Below, in pieces: positions 25,078 through 36,210 of a DNA stretch of 64,000 nucleotides. A program made the translations under genes and the position numbers. This DNA comes from Klebsormidium nitens. Taxonomy: Eukaryota; Streptophyta; Klebsormidiophyceae; Klebsormidiales; Klebsormidiaceae. Numbering within the stretch: the stretch's first letter is position 1; each line of letters starts with the position of its first letter. The stretch covers positions 62,001 to 126,000 of the forward strand of contig DF237081.1 in NCBI GenBank assembly GCA_000708835.1, in the 5' to 3' direction. The notes beneath the pieces are model-generated. The model was not told the origin of the DNA. It made no database searches and saw only the letters and a program-made list of their open reading frames with translations.

Positions 25078-28000
25078 CTAGTAAGTAGCTACGTCCGACG
25101 CCCCCATCCTAGTTGCTTCGGCGGGGTCTTCGAACACGTAGATCTGCGTGTGTTCCGCCCTGCCAGCACAAGAACCGAAGCGTAGTCAGTGGAAACAGTT
25201 GCCCCGTTTTCTAGTCGCTATGCCAGCGCAGACACTAGGTACTTGCATGAAAACTGGACATCGAGCATGTTTGACTTAACAGCGCTGTTAAAGGCTTGAG
25301 CGAATGTTCGCACGGGGAAAGCTTCTCACCCGCGCTTCTCGGCGAAGATGGGGCAGTAGTTGTAGGTCAGCAGATCCTGCTCCTCTTTGATGCTCTCCGG
25401 CTTGTGGAAGTTCTTGCGGGCCTCGCTGGGCACATGAGACGCGTATAAGAAGACTTGGGCCGAGGATAATGCGAGCAAAGTGGATGCTACAGGACAGGGG
25501 GAACCATATTTTAGAAAGAAGCGGTCCCTTTGAACGGCAGTTCTTTATATTCCAAACTTGGAACGAAGAAAGGGCTAAACGGTTTTGCTTCACAGCGAAC
25601 AACTTGGCTAGCCTTCACACGGGCTCGGAGAAAGGTATGATACGACTGGAATACCGTTTTGGCATGCAGGATTTGACGGCCTTCGGACGGCCTACAAATG
25701 GAACTCCGGAAGACACTTCAACAGCGCACCTTCGAGATTCTTTCGGACATTAAGTTCATGAGCAAAACTCATAATAGAATCCGGACGGAACGTGGACGGA
25801 TCCAGAAGGCGACACGGACAAGATTCGGACAGCACAATCTACAAGATTCTCCGGACGCTGACTTTCTGAGCAGAGTCATGATAGAGTCCGGACGAAACCC
25901 GTACGGGATTCGGACGGATTCAGAAGGAAAAGCGGACGAGATTCGGACGGCGTACCTGACGAAGAAGTTGGCTGCTGCTTGGGTCATGCGGACGGCGTCC
26001 TCCGAGTGCGGGATGTCCGGAACCGCCCATTCGAACGTGTTCTTTTCTGGAAGAAAGCGCACAAGATCTTCATTTGCGAATGTAATTTCTTTCATGTGAT
26101 GAACACGGATGTGTGGAACACCTTCCGTTAACCACGCTGGTTATTCTTCACCAGGCTCGGTCAAGCTGAGAAGGTCACCGGGTCCTCGCGCGTTTTCTTA
26201 GTGTCAGCTTATCACTTTCCGTTAACCAGGCTCCTTTTTTCTAACCAGTCTTGGTTATGGCAAACCATCAGCGTACGTACCTGTGGTGCCACATGGTCGC
26301 GGCGATGGGGACTTCCCGGGCCACCATAGTGCCAACTCACAAGTCTCCGTTAACCACATTAGTTTCGTCTTAACGAGACCCGGTTAAAGAAAACCGTTAG
26401 CGTACCTGGGTGCCACATGGTCGCCGTGATGGGGTACTCGCGCGCCTCCATGGTGCTGACGTACTCCTTTCCGTTCTGGTCGATCGTGGTCGTCAGAGCG
26501 GAAAAGAAGCGGCTCAGGCGCTTGTGCTCTGCTGCCAGTAACTTTTTGGGGGACAGCGCAAACTGCACAAAGCAACTCGCTTTTGATTCAGCATGCGTCA
26601 CAATCGACTTCAATTTCCAAATCCTAGGAGGATCTGATTCAGCAACCCAGACAAAGGGGTGCGAAGTCGCGAATCGCTTTTGCAGCGTCTCACAAAAGCA
26701 ATCACTGAAGATTGAGAATGGACATCTTGCCGACTCAACTTTGCCGTAAGTCTAAAACCACAAAAGTGGTCCTCCTTCCTGATAAATTTGTCAAAAGTCC
26801 CTGGAAGCGGAGCCTGTGGCGCTTCGCCTACCAAGCCTCGACAGTGAATGACCGGTCGAGGTAATCTTATTCTTGATCAGTGGGGCTAGATACCTAGTTT
26901 AAATAAAACAACCAGGCCGCCTGCTCACGTATTAATCATATAGAGCGCTACGCCCAGCCATGGCGAGCGGCTCCTTTCCAACTTGTTCTTTAGATTTTCG
27001 TCTATTTTGGAGAAAACTCGGACGGCGCGCGCGCGAACACTTTCAAACACAAACGAAATGCAGCGTGCCACGTGTCAGTCATTATGTCGCCACGCGGCCC
27101 ACCTTGTGGTTCTCCATGGCGAGCGGCTTCTTCTCGATCTTGTTCTTCAGGTCGTCGTCCATCTTGGAAAAGACGGCGCGCTCGCGCGCCTTTTCGGACA
27201 CGAAGTGCAGCGTGCTCGGCTTGTTGAACATCTTGTACGGGTCCAGCACCTCACGTTCCTACGCGGACGTCCGAAATAAGATGAATGGTTTGACACAAAC
27301 ATAGAAAAGATACTGATCATGTTCTGTGAAACAATCCTCAAGGAATACATACCGAGTCGGGTCTGCTGTCCTTCGCGCATCTTATACGGGTCCTACTGCC
27401 AGCACCTCGCATTCCTGCGCGGACGTCCAAAACAGAAGACGAAAGTTTGAGGATCCAAAAAACAAACATTGAAAAGCATCGATGTTCAGAAAATTGTTTC
27501 TCAAGAATCACAGATTCAAGTGGTTTGAATGTTTCTTGATCGTCAAAGTCCAGCATTCTCGTGCGCTGATGTATATTCAGTCTTCGTACAATCGAACCTT
27601 AGTAGAAGATTGAGTAAGACTGTTCGTTACGAAATCTCTGACGTTCCGCATCGTCTTTTCCCGTGCGGACGTCCGAAAGTAGATAACCATCCTGTACACA
27701 TCCAGCATGTCCTCCTTTTTGATGGCAGTACGGAGGTCCGGCTGCAACAGGTTTATCTGTTTGCTCCGTCAACTATCCCCCTTGTCTTCTTCGGACGAGC
27801 GACTTGAAATGGTTTTTGGGATGCAAAGCGTTTTGCGCGCATCTCTTGCTTGCGAACATTCATCAAAGTCGCGAACAAGGTCGAAGGGCGACATCGCTTG
27901 ATAGTGGTCCGTACTACAAGATAACAGTGAACGTGATTCAAGTAGGATGGGAAGCTAATCCAACTTCATCCTTACCCCTGACACTATAACGCTGAGCGTC

Positions 28001-29731
28001 TCGAAGCCCAGGCAGGTGCCGTGGAGCGGGAAGTAGTCGTCACGCTTGTTGGCGTCGAGAGTAAGCTGCAGGGGAGCAGAGATTACGAAGAGGGGAAAGA
28101 ATAGGGGGTGAAAGATTGAAGAAAGGCAGGGAAGAGTAGAGTAAGATCAGGAAACGGCTGTCAACAGGAATTTGATCAACAAAATTGCGGGAAGCCAGAG
28201 ATTCGCCCAGTGAATGTATTTGCAAGCTGTCGAGAAACACGGAATGCCGAAAACCGAAAGCAACAGAAGCACGCGACTCAGTCGTTTAGATCGATAGGAG
28301 AGATATATTAGGGAGGCTCGGAGAGAGCTTTGTGACACAAACTGATAAAAGACGCGTCCTGCATTCCAATCCTCTAAATCCAGACGATCGTCAGATTATT
28401 CGAACGTTTTGCTTTGAAAATTTTGGTATGTCCTTGCATTGCAGGCTTATGGTTTGCGGGATCCGGATAAAGGCATTGGGATTGTTACAGGCTTACGCTA
28501 AAAAGCTTGCGGGCGCTTTTCATGTAGGGGCTCTCGAGGCTCAGGTTTGCGCTGCCTCCAGGAAACAGGATCCCGTTGATCTGTTTAAAGATCTGGAGAG
28601 GGGACGTCGAAAGCGTCGAGTCAAATGTTGTACAGCAGAGCCCTCAGATCCGTGGAATATTGTAACCTTAAAAGCATTGACTTTGAAGAAAATCCTCTTT
28701 ATGGGTGCACGGCGATGTGGGCAGATGTTTTGGGCTTTTCCAAAGATCGAGTGGTAAGCGAATGCGGTTTTACCCGTCGACAAGATCCTCTGCTCTTGCG
28801 TCCCCAAATCAAAGCAGACCAGGACTCAAAGCCGACTGCAACTCCTCAGCTTTCTTGTGCAGCCAAATGGAAAGTCTTAAACGGCCCAATCATTTTCACC
28901 TTCTCCAGTTGTTCCTCCGTCGAGTTGAAGAGGATTGGCACCGGGCGGGCCCCTCCCGCCTCTACCCACTTGACGTAAGACGCCTCGATGTGTGACGTGT
29001 TTGTCTCTTCCTGCGAGCGTACATGAGAAAAGTCGGTCAAATTCGAGTAACTTTTTTCCAGCGCCTCGATACATAATGAAGCAAAGACAGTTTCTTTTCG
29101 GCTCACTGCAAATACCAAAGCAGTTTGCTCAAGTGAAAGATATCCAGTCGAAGACCAGCAAGAAGAATATACCATTTTTTGAATGTCGACACCGTCTCAA
29201 CAAGCTGTCTGCCGGCTGTACCTGGTAAGCTTTGAGCACCCGTTCACGAAATGTCAAAAGTCGGAACGAAGATCCGTCCAGAGCCTCGCTTTACAGGTGA
29301 TCATTACACTTGAATTGTCCGCCTCTTCGACCCGCATTCCAAAAAGCACACACTTTCGTTCCGCCCACCTGACCATTTTCGTCCAGGCTCCCTTTCCCCG
29401 GCTTGGTCAGGATGCCAATGAGCGGCCGGGGATTGAACCCTTCCCCCCGGTTCCCTGTCCCGGCGACCATGATACTCTCTACGGTGGACGGGAATGTCGC
29501 CTGATTATTCGATCCGCTGGGCGGAAATTCCGCCCGGTCTCTACCCCCAGCGGACTGGCATGTCGCCCTAAAAGTCGCTCCGGTGGGCAGCAGCCGGCGC
29601 CCTTGTTGAACGGCGCCAAAGAAGGGCCCGCCATAGCCGCGCGCGTCGACCGTGAGGATGGAACTAGAGAGGAGAACAAGAGTGAGAAGGAGCCATCTCC
29701 CAGCGAATGCGCGCGCGCAGCTTTGCTCCAT
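25078..29731 (-). CDS. GGH: Gamma-glutamyl hydrolase (folylpolyglutamate hydrolase)
   Basis: Nine exons on the minus strand (29369-29731, 28900-29010, 28497-28580, 27976-28065, 27103-27258, 26406-26562, 25956-26046, 25330-25425, 25078-25159) join in phase into 409 residues. A signal peptide (about residues 1-31) implies entry to the secretory path, as expected for the vacuolar plant enzyme. RPLIGILTKPG and ASYVKWVEAGGARPVPI follow. The nucleophile is Cys204 in HGTCLGFE and the catalytic His319 is in WHPEK. The plant-type FEW...IPHSEDAVRMTQAA and NYCPIF blocks come next, and the end carries QIYVFE. It removes glutamates from folate polyglutamates. Residues 32-100 form an unusual linker. Exons 5, 6 and 7 each border tandem junction copies. 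Confidence 0.93.
25680..25955 (-). repeat. Tandem repeats beside GGH exon 7 donor
   Basis: The intron next to the exon 7 donor holds repeated blocks rich in ATTCGGACGG. The block at about 25865-25955 (GAGCAGAGTCATGATAGAGT...GATTCGGACGGC) is recognisably repeated at about 25757-25840, and a further fragment with TTCGGACGGCCTAC lies near 25683. The period is about 105-125 bp. Copies contain the sequence abutting the donor. Confidence 0.65.
26120..26405 (-). repeat. Tandem repeats beside GGH exon 6 donor
   Basis: The end of exon 6 with its donor (ACCTGGGTGCCACATGG on plus, 26404-26420) is repeated at 26279-26295 as ACCTGTGGTGCCACATGG, followed by a diverged copy of the adjoining exon to about 26338. 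The intron motif CCGTTAACCA recurs near 26126, 26219 and 26346. The period is about 95-125 bp. Confidence 0.7.
26955..27740 (-). repeat. Tandem repeats on both sides of GGH exon 5
   Basis: The working exon is 27103-27258. A decayed copy of its donor-side half lies at about 26957-27068 (CATGGCGAGCGGCT..., then GGACGGCGCGC). On the acceptor side the block ending GCGGACGTCC occurs at 27263 (junction), 27419, a weak copy near 27563, and 27665. Spacings are about 100-156 bp. The copies carry substitutions that break the reading frame. Confidence 0.75.
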
Positions 29732-31455
29732 ACTGCGTAACGGCCGGGTCTACGAGTCTGCGCAGAGAGTTGGTCTTATGCGCTGCAGCCAACGGGTGAG
29801 GGAATGCGCCAAGCCGCTTGCTTCGACGTTGCGTCTTGTTCGGCTGCGCTCCTGCTTCCTCCGCAAAAACTCGCCTTTCTGCTTTTACCTCTCTTCAAGC
29901 GTGTTTCTTTTGAGAGCCAAAATGCCCTGTTTCTGGAGTTAACCGCGGGTATCGAGCAAGACACGAAAATGCTTTTCTTTGTAGGCCGCCGCCAAAGGCA
30001 TCAGGTCCTGCCTGCAGGTGATTGCTTAAAAAATCCACGACTCGCTGGGGCTTGCCAAACCGCCTTTTTACAAACAACGTGCCTTCTTGAACGGAACGAC
30101 TCGAGAGCGACAGAAGCGCATGCTGGCATGTCGGTATGCAACCGAGCAGCTCCGACAGGTAACGTGTAAGTCGAAACAATGAACATTGGCCGACTGCGGT
30201 CGAGCTTGATCAGACGGTGGCTTGCAATTCAAGCTGAGATTCATGCGCACGGGCTAGCTTCGTCGAATCGCGTGCTGCCATGTGGCTAGCACTGCAGCCT
30301 ACCGGCCCGGCTAAGATATCTCTTCAATTTAGGTAAAAGTAAGCTTCAGGTAAAGTAAGCCAAGCAGCCTGACACGGGTGGGGTTAGTTTGGGGGTTATG
30401 GTGGGTTCGGGTGCGGAGCGGGTGCTCTTCAGGGTTAGGTTTTTTAGTGTTAGGGTGGGAGCTTACTATACCTCGAGCTTACTTTACCTAAATTGAAGAG
30501 ATATCCGGCTAAGGACGAACACGAAACGCCGCTGAATTGAAGGCATGTCACTTCCATGGCGGGCCCGCCGAACCGTACGCCCTTTTCGTCTCACGTAAGC
30601 CCACTAAAAGCTTCAGCACACTGCCAGGCAGTTGTAGGTAGAGCGACGGGGTATAAGAATCCAACGTATAAATATCTTCGCATGTGAATTAACATCAGAA
30701 GACTAATGCGCACCACATATTTGCATCTAGTCACTTGCTCGTACATCGAATTACAAGATTAAGTGTACATTGCACTGTAGACTTCATACATGTACTCTCT
30801 TTTCGTTGATCATACAGAGGCCGGGACCGTATACATGGGCGCATACATGGGCCATAGCAGTGCTGGCTTACAATCATGATCGCATCCATGTATAGATCAC
30901 ATGGTGTTTTGAGTTCGGACCACGCAAGCATTGCTAACTCCGTATCACGCGTTGAACGCTTATTTGGGTAATTACCGCCGTCCACATCAGGAAGTTGCTT
31001 AAATGCCATTGAAAGACTTGTGCGACCGCCGCGGCCCTGGCACTGCAGGGCAGCAATGACTCAAGTCCTTCTGCCGAATGCGGGGATCAAGGCAAATTAA
31101 AGGCGGCCGGCGTGCCACCAGGATGCCGACTCTGATGCAATCAGCTCGAGTATTATGTTTGAATCAATGATTTGTGCAACTGAAGCTGTACGTTATTCTT
31201 TGCACTCACAGCGCTTGATTAGCACCGGCCGGGCTGGGTAGTGAGTACCGCCCTACACGTGAGTAGCTCCACGATAGTACAACGACGAAGTGTTTCCACT
31301 GCAGCTATTGCAGGTGTGAGATCTCATAAATAAGTTAAACGTCAGATCCGTAGTGTCTGCGCTCTGGTTACTCCACTGTTAAAAGGAAGCGAGCCTCCTA
31401 ACGTCTCAACCGCTATGTCTTGATGCTCGCCCCGTGCTACGGACCAACAACAGCA
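29732..31455. other. Intergenic region with a MITE
   Basis: This lies between the GGH start codon and the SGNH gene stop codon, so it contains the GGH promoter and the SGNH 3' UTR. Apart from the 189 bp MITE at 30316-30504, I recognise no gene, RNA or repeat. Confidence 0.4.
30316..30504. mobile_element. 189 bp Mutator-like MITE with 9 bp target duplication
   Basis: Long terminal inverted repeats of about 45 bp start ATATCTCTTCAATTTAGGTA at the left end and appear inverted at the right end, with a few indels. The element is flanked by an exact 9 bp direct repeat, CCGGCTAAG, at 30307-30315 and 30505-30513. A 9 bp duplication with long inverted repeats is the hallmark of Mutator-like elements. 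The G/T-rich core contains GGGTTAG and TTAGGG-like runs and no coding capacity. It is therefore a non-autonomous element. Confidence 0.88.
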
Positions 31456-34400
31456 TCAGCTTCGAGTTAGGGCAATTGCCTTCAGCATAACCTGAACAAC
31501 AACGCCGTACGCTTCCGAGATGTAATGCATCCCATCTGGAGCACACGACTCCCCGCAACTCCCCGTCACTCTGAACAGGTCGAGAAGAACACCGGGCCCG
31601 TCCGGCAGCAACAGCCCGCTTTCCGACGCCACTTCGTTGTACGTCCGCAACATGCTTTCGGTCAGCCGAGCCCGCTTTGCCTGCAAGCGAAAGGCGAAGC
31701 CGTTGGGTCTCAGCTCGTCGGTTGAGTTCTGTCCGGTTTTGCCTCGGATGTCTGCAGGCCTTGAAGTCGTACCGGTTGTTTGAATGACAAGTTTGTCAGG
31801 GAAGACGACTAGTAAACAACAACGCTCCGAAGAGTCCTCCGGCATCGGTTCCGTCCCGTTTTAAAGTGAGCGTCCGATTTCAAAGCTCCGGAAATGCACA
31901 CTCCGTGCACCTGAGTCTTTTCTCAATGAACCAGATTGCAACTTGGGCCAATTTGGGCCCCCATCACCGTAGATGGCCTTGAGGTGTCCATGCACGGCCT
32001 ACGCTCACTCGATCGGAGACGGAACTGGAGATGAAGACGGGCAAGCACGGAATCAACACACTTCCTTTGGACAATCCAGAAAGCAGGCCAGGACGCAAAC
32101 GGGAAGATCAACGGCTGGCAGACAATCCGTCGATCAGAAAAGCTTCGAAGAGCTATAATCTGAAAGAGCGACAGACGCCGGATTGCCTCATCTTGTCGAT
32201 CTTACATTTACCACGTAAAGAACGCAGCGAGGCACCAAGTCGAGCGCTCTTCTTTCCACACAAGAAAAGTCGAAATGAAGCGCTTGCGCATCTCGATCTT
32301 TACTTATCGAGTTGACAACATTCCGAGGCTAGCCGTCGGAGCACCCACCTCGGTGTTGAGTTTCTCCGTGATGAGGAGCGGGCTGTTGAGCCAGAATACA
32401 AGCGGCTGCCGACGCCCCGCTATTCGGTACGTTTCCTGCAGCGTCGCCGTCAGCTGTTGCAGATTCCGGGCGTAGTCCTCTGGGTCGTTAGTGTAGAGCA
32501 TGTGCCACAGGCCGAAACTCAAAACCTGAAAAGATTTTAGAGAACTCAAGCTTCTTTCTACGAAGCAGCGCCTGGTTGCTTGGTAGTTGCAAGCTGAGAA
32601 ACGTAGGAGTAATAAAAAGGAGACGAGACAACGTCTCATCAGCCCTTGGGGCCACTCCTGTAGAGCATGGGCCACAGACCGAAATTCAATCCCTTGAAAG
32701 CCGTGAATATAATGAGTTAGAGATTGACGATAGAGCAATGTGGACTGGGGCCCGCGTGTTTGATAGCTGCATGCTGACACAAAGAAGAAGGGGCAAAGAG
32801 ACCGAAGCCCACTGCCTGTGATAGTTGTGGAAACGCTTTGGTATGTAAGCTGCATGTCATGGTAGTCGCATGCTGAGATATGATACTGGCAGCAAAGAGC
32901 ATGTATCAGAGGCCGAATTTCACAACGTGGGAAATGCGGGAAAGAAAAGGATCTTGAACGTAGATTCTGCGTGTCTAATAGTCGTCATACTGGCTGCAAC
33001 GTAATGCCGTTCGTACAATCTACGAGCCCTCGAGACTGTACGGCCGTTGAGATCGATGGCTGGAACGGCTCGTTCGTTTTCCACGTGTAGGTCATGCTGC
33101 CTTCCGAGGGGCATGCTTTCGCTGTTTCATAGCAGGACTTTTATCAACCGGGCAAAGTTTGTTACGAAGTCTTGGAAGGTACTCTTGAGGATACAGGAGG
33201 CAATCGGAAAAGGCACAATAAGTGTGAAGGCCCTCAACAGAACTGGATGCCCAAAGTCACAGAGCCGTGCTTGAGATGCGGCGTCGACCGAGACAGGCAT
33301 CAGTTGACGAACGAGCGATCACGAGGGTTCGCCTCTGTTGTCATACGAAACCGTAAGCTGTCCCGAAAAACAGTGGGATGCACGTTAGGATGCGCGCTGC
33401 CTCCATCTCTTATGGGCGACTTGGTCTGTATGATGAGCTGCCAAGCATTCTTCTTGACAAATACTGTTCCAGCCACATTCGAAAAAGCTTCAACTTCCAG
33501 CTTCTTCCGTAACTTGAAGACTGGTGTCTTGTCTTTCAGAGCTTTCAACCCGTCAAAGCGTCCGAATCGGAAATGGATGTGTGGCTCACTTTCAGTGAAG
33601 GGCTTGTGACCACTGTTGACACTTACTCAGGTCTTGATCTTGCTTCACAAACTCAGACGACAAAAAGAGGTCTTCAGATATGAACGAAACCAGGTCCAAA
33701 GACTACAAATTTTCAAGGAACACAGTCGCCGGTGGAAATCGTCTCACCATGACCGCAGGCGGTTCAGTTGCGCGCCCCTCGGTTTGCAACCGCTCAGTGA
33801 CGTTTGATGCGAACGGCGCCCACCAGAACTCGATGCTGCCAACAAAAGAAAGAACCAGGAATCAAATAGGGGAAATTGGCAGGAACGGAGAGGCTGTTGC
33901 TCAATCAGGGCCTATTGAGCTGTTGCGTTAGTACGGACTTTCTCTGGGCCAGTCGAGGCTTGTTCCTGTGCCCCACCCGTGCAATAACCTGCAAGACTCT
34001 TGCTCCATGTATCTTAATCCCAATTCGTTTGTTTCCAAACAATCTCCGAAACTAATCACGCGGCGGATGGATATGAACGTCGAAGTAACCCTTGTGCTCT
34101 GCATTCAAACGATTTTTTTCGACATGATCAGTGTGGCCTCTTACCACAGACTCCCCTCGCCAGCTGTCACGTTCCAGTCTTGGTGCTTTCGCTGAAAGAG
34201 CATCAGCTCGTCCTCCTCAATGCCCCTCAACAGCAACAACAGCGCCAACGCAAAGAGCCGCCCCTGCGAGTCTCCCGCCACCACTATTCTAGTTACTGAT
34301 TCATTTGCTTCTTTCGATGGTGTCAGTGCAGCGCTGACTGTCCTTTGTGGACCGCTGAGTGCTGCCCTCTCTGCTGTGCTCTCATCTGCTGACGACAGCG

Positions 34401-35610
34401 ACCCGCTCAACCGGGCCAACGACTGGACACTCTCTAGGCGTCCCCAGGTGGTGAAGTTGCACAGCTGGACGCCTAGAGGATCCCATTCCCAGAGCATGTG
34501 ACTCCCCTGCTGATTTAAAGACTCAGCACTCCCCCTCTTTTCTACACTGACTGAGTTATGTACGCCTCTTGTTTGGTCAGCTTCTGACTTGACCAGACTC
34601 GTATTTCTCCAAGTTCCCACAGCGAGCGTGTCTAAGCAAAACTGCAGGCTGGAATTTCTGCTGCCGTTAGCTACAGCAGTGGAGGAATGAGGAGCATGAC
34701 GTTGGCTTCTGTTGGTGATCTGCATCAAGAATGAGAGCATGGAAAAGTGTGAGAGATGGTGGTGCATCTGGCAGGTCGAGTAACGAGCAAGTCATCGTTT
34801 CCTGCCTGGCGCAAGGGTGGAAGTCCAATATACTGCCAACATAGGACGTACCAGATGTTTGAAATCAACCGAGGAGAATCCACATGATGATCTTGCCATG
34901 ATGCGACCCCACCCCCACCAGCGCAGCATTGCAAGGTTCAAGGTTCTGCGTCTTTTTCGCTTACTCAAGTATTGCTGACTTGCGTCTCAGTCCTTGGTTA
35001 TGTGAATCGCGATTACAATGCCATCATTCAAGATGGCCACATTCCTCACCTGCTGACCATAAATCTCCACGGTTTCACCAGAAAAGAGTCTCCCAGACTT
35101 CGGTTGTGGATGAGAGGCGTTGCGCTCAACAGTCTCTGCACTAGCTGTTTGGTTCTGAAGCTCTGGCCGGAGTTCACTTTGAGATCTGGGGTTTGAGCTG
35201 TTGTTAAGAGCCTCAACTGGACTCCTTAACCCTGATTCTGGATTCGTCAACTTGGAGTCTGGACTCTCTCTTCCCTCCTCTGTCTCGGCGCCAGATGGCA
35301 GCTCATTATAGGCCACTGCGCCGTTGCTGACATTTCCAAGTGGTTTAAAGGGACTCTGCTGGAAAGCCTTCTCTCCGGCCTCAACAAAAGCTGCGATGGG
35401 GGGGCCATACTTGATGCTTGTGAACTCGCGCAGCTGGTCAGGGCCTGGGAACAACGATGCAACAATTGGGATGGGTACGGCAAACAGGAAGAGGATGATT
35501 GCAGCAGGGAGCAAGCGCGTGTCCTGCTGAGCCCTCCGTCCCAGCAAGTACGCGCCGACCAGCAGCGAAGAGGACAGAACCCACTGCACGAGGAAGCTCA
35601 GGGAGGACAT
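31456..35610 (-). CDS. CASD1-like SGNH-domain membrane protein
   Basis: Five exons on the minus strand (35050-35610, 34145-34719, 33748-33835, 32349-32525, 31456-31680) join in phase into 541 residues. Two N-terminal hydrophobic segments (about residues 5-25 and 33-53) suggest a membrane anchor. A long low-complexity Ser-rich region follows. The catalytic SGNH domain then shows GDSQGR (Ser338), FWWAPFASNVTERL, VLSFGLWHML, FWLNSP and CAPDGMHY (Asp516, His519). The block order matches the N-terminal esterase/acyltransferase domain of sialate O-acetyltransferase CASD1 and related wall-acetylation proteins. It lacks the multi-pass acyltransferase half of CASD1. It probably acts in the Golgi lumen on a glycan, but the substrate is unknown. 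Tandem copies of an exon junction lie in intron 3. Confidence 0.72.
32640..33000 (-). repeat. Tandem junction repeats beside SGNH-gene exon 4
   Basis: The acceptor-side start of exon 4 (plus: AGAGCATGTGCCACAGGCCGA near 32495) is repeated at 32662 (AGAGCATGGGCCACAGACCGA) and more weakly at 32896 (AGAGCATGTATCAGAGGCCGA). The intron segment containing GGTAGTTGCAAGCTGA is repeated with it near 32758, 32858 and 32985. The first spacing is 167 bp. Confidence 0.8.
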
Positions 35611-36210
35611 CTTCCCAAGAAGAGCTGCAAGCGCATCATTCCTTTAGGCCATGATGGTCCGCCTTCTGCCCGGCTGCACACGCACCTGCAGAATGTGGAG
35701 CCACACTAGTCAACGCGGATCGCAGCTGCTGCTCGGACATGCGGACACGACTTGGAACGCTACAAAAGCTGAGTCTGTCCGACAGAACCCCACCGTCCAA
35801 AGTGAAGATCGACGATTTGGGATGCAAGCAGTGGAAAGCGGTGGTCGTCCTGAGGACAGTGGTCTAATACCATGGGCATCAATGACAATATGACAGCTCT
35901 CGAAACCTCACGCCAGTGACTCTGCTTTATGAGCTAGCGCATTCATGATCATCAAAGCAGTACAGAAAAGGTTCGAGCTCTCGCAGTGCTACTTAGCTTT
36001 TCGTTATGTCACGTAGAGCTCTGTGTGTTTGAAAACATCAAGTGTGCAGCTGCGCAAGCAGCGGCGACCCGGCCGGTAGATGTTGTGCAAGGGCGACGAT
36101 GACGAGGAATTCCTTTTACTGTAAAATTTCCAAAGCATTCAATGATTTGGACGGGAAATTTGAAGGGACTCCAACAACAGCACACGGTCGCAGCAAACCC
36201 ATGACATGCT
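35611..36210. other. Intergenic region between SGNH gene and RRP17
   Basis: These 0.6 kb hold the SGNH gene promoter and the RRP17 3' UTR, since both genes are on minus. No feature is recognised. Confidence 0.35.

Noticed and set aside
29183-29740. 185-codon plus-strand open frame
   Set aside because: It is the antisense shadow of GGH exon 1.
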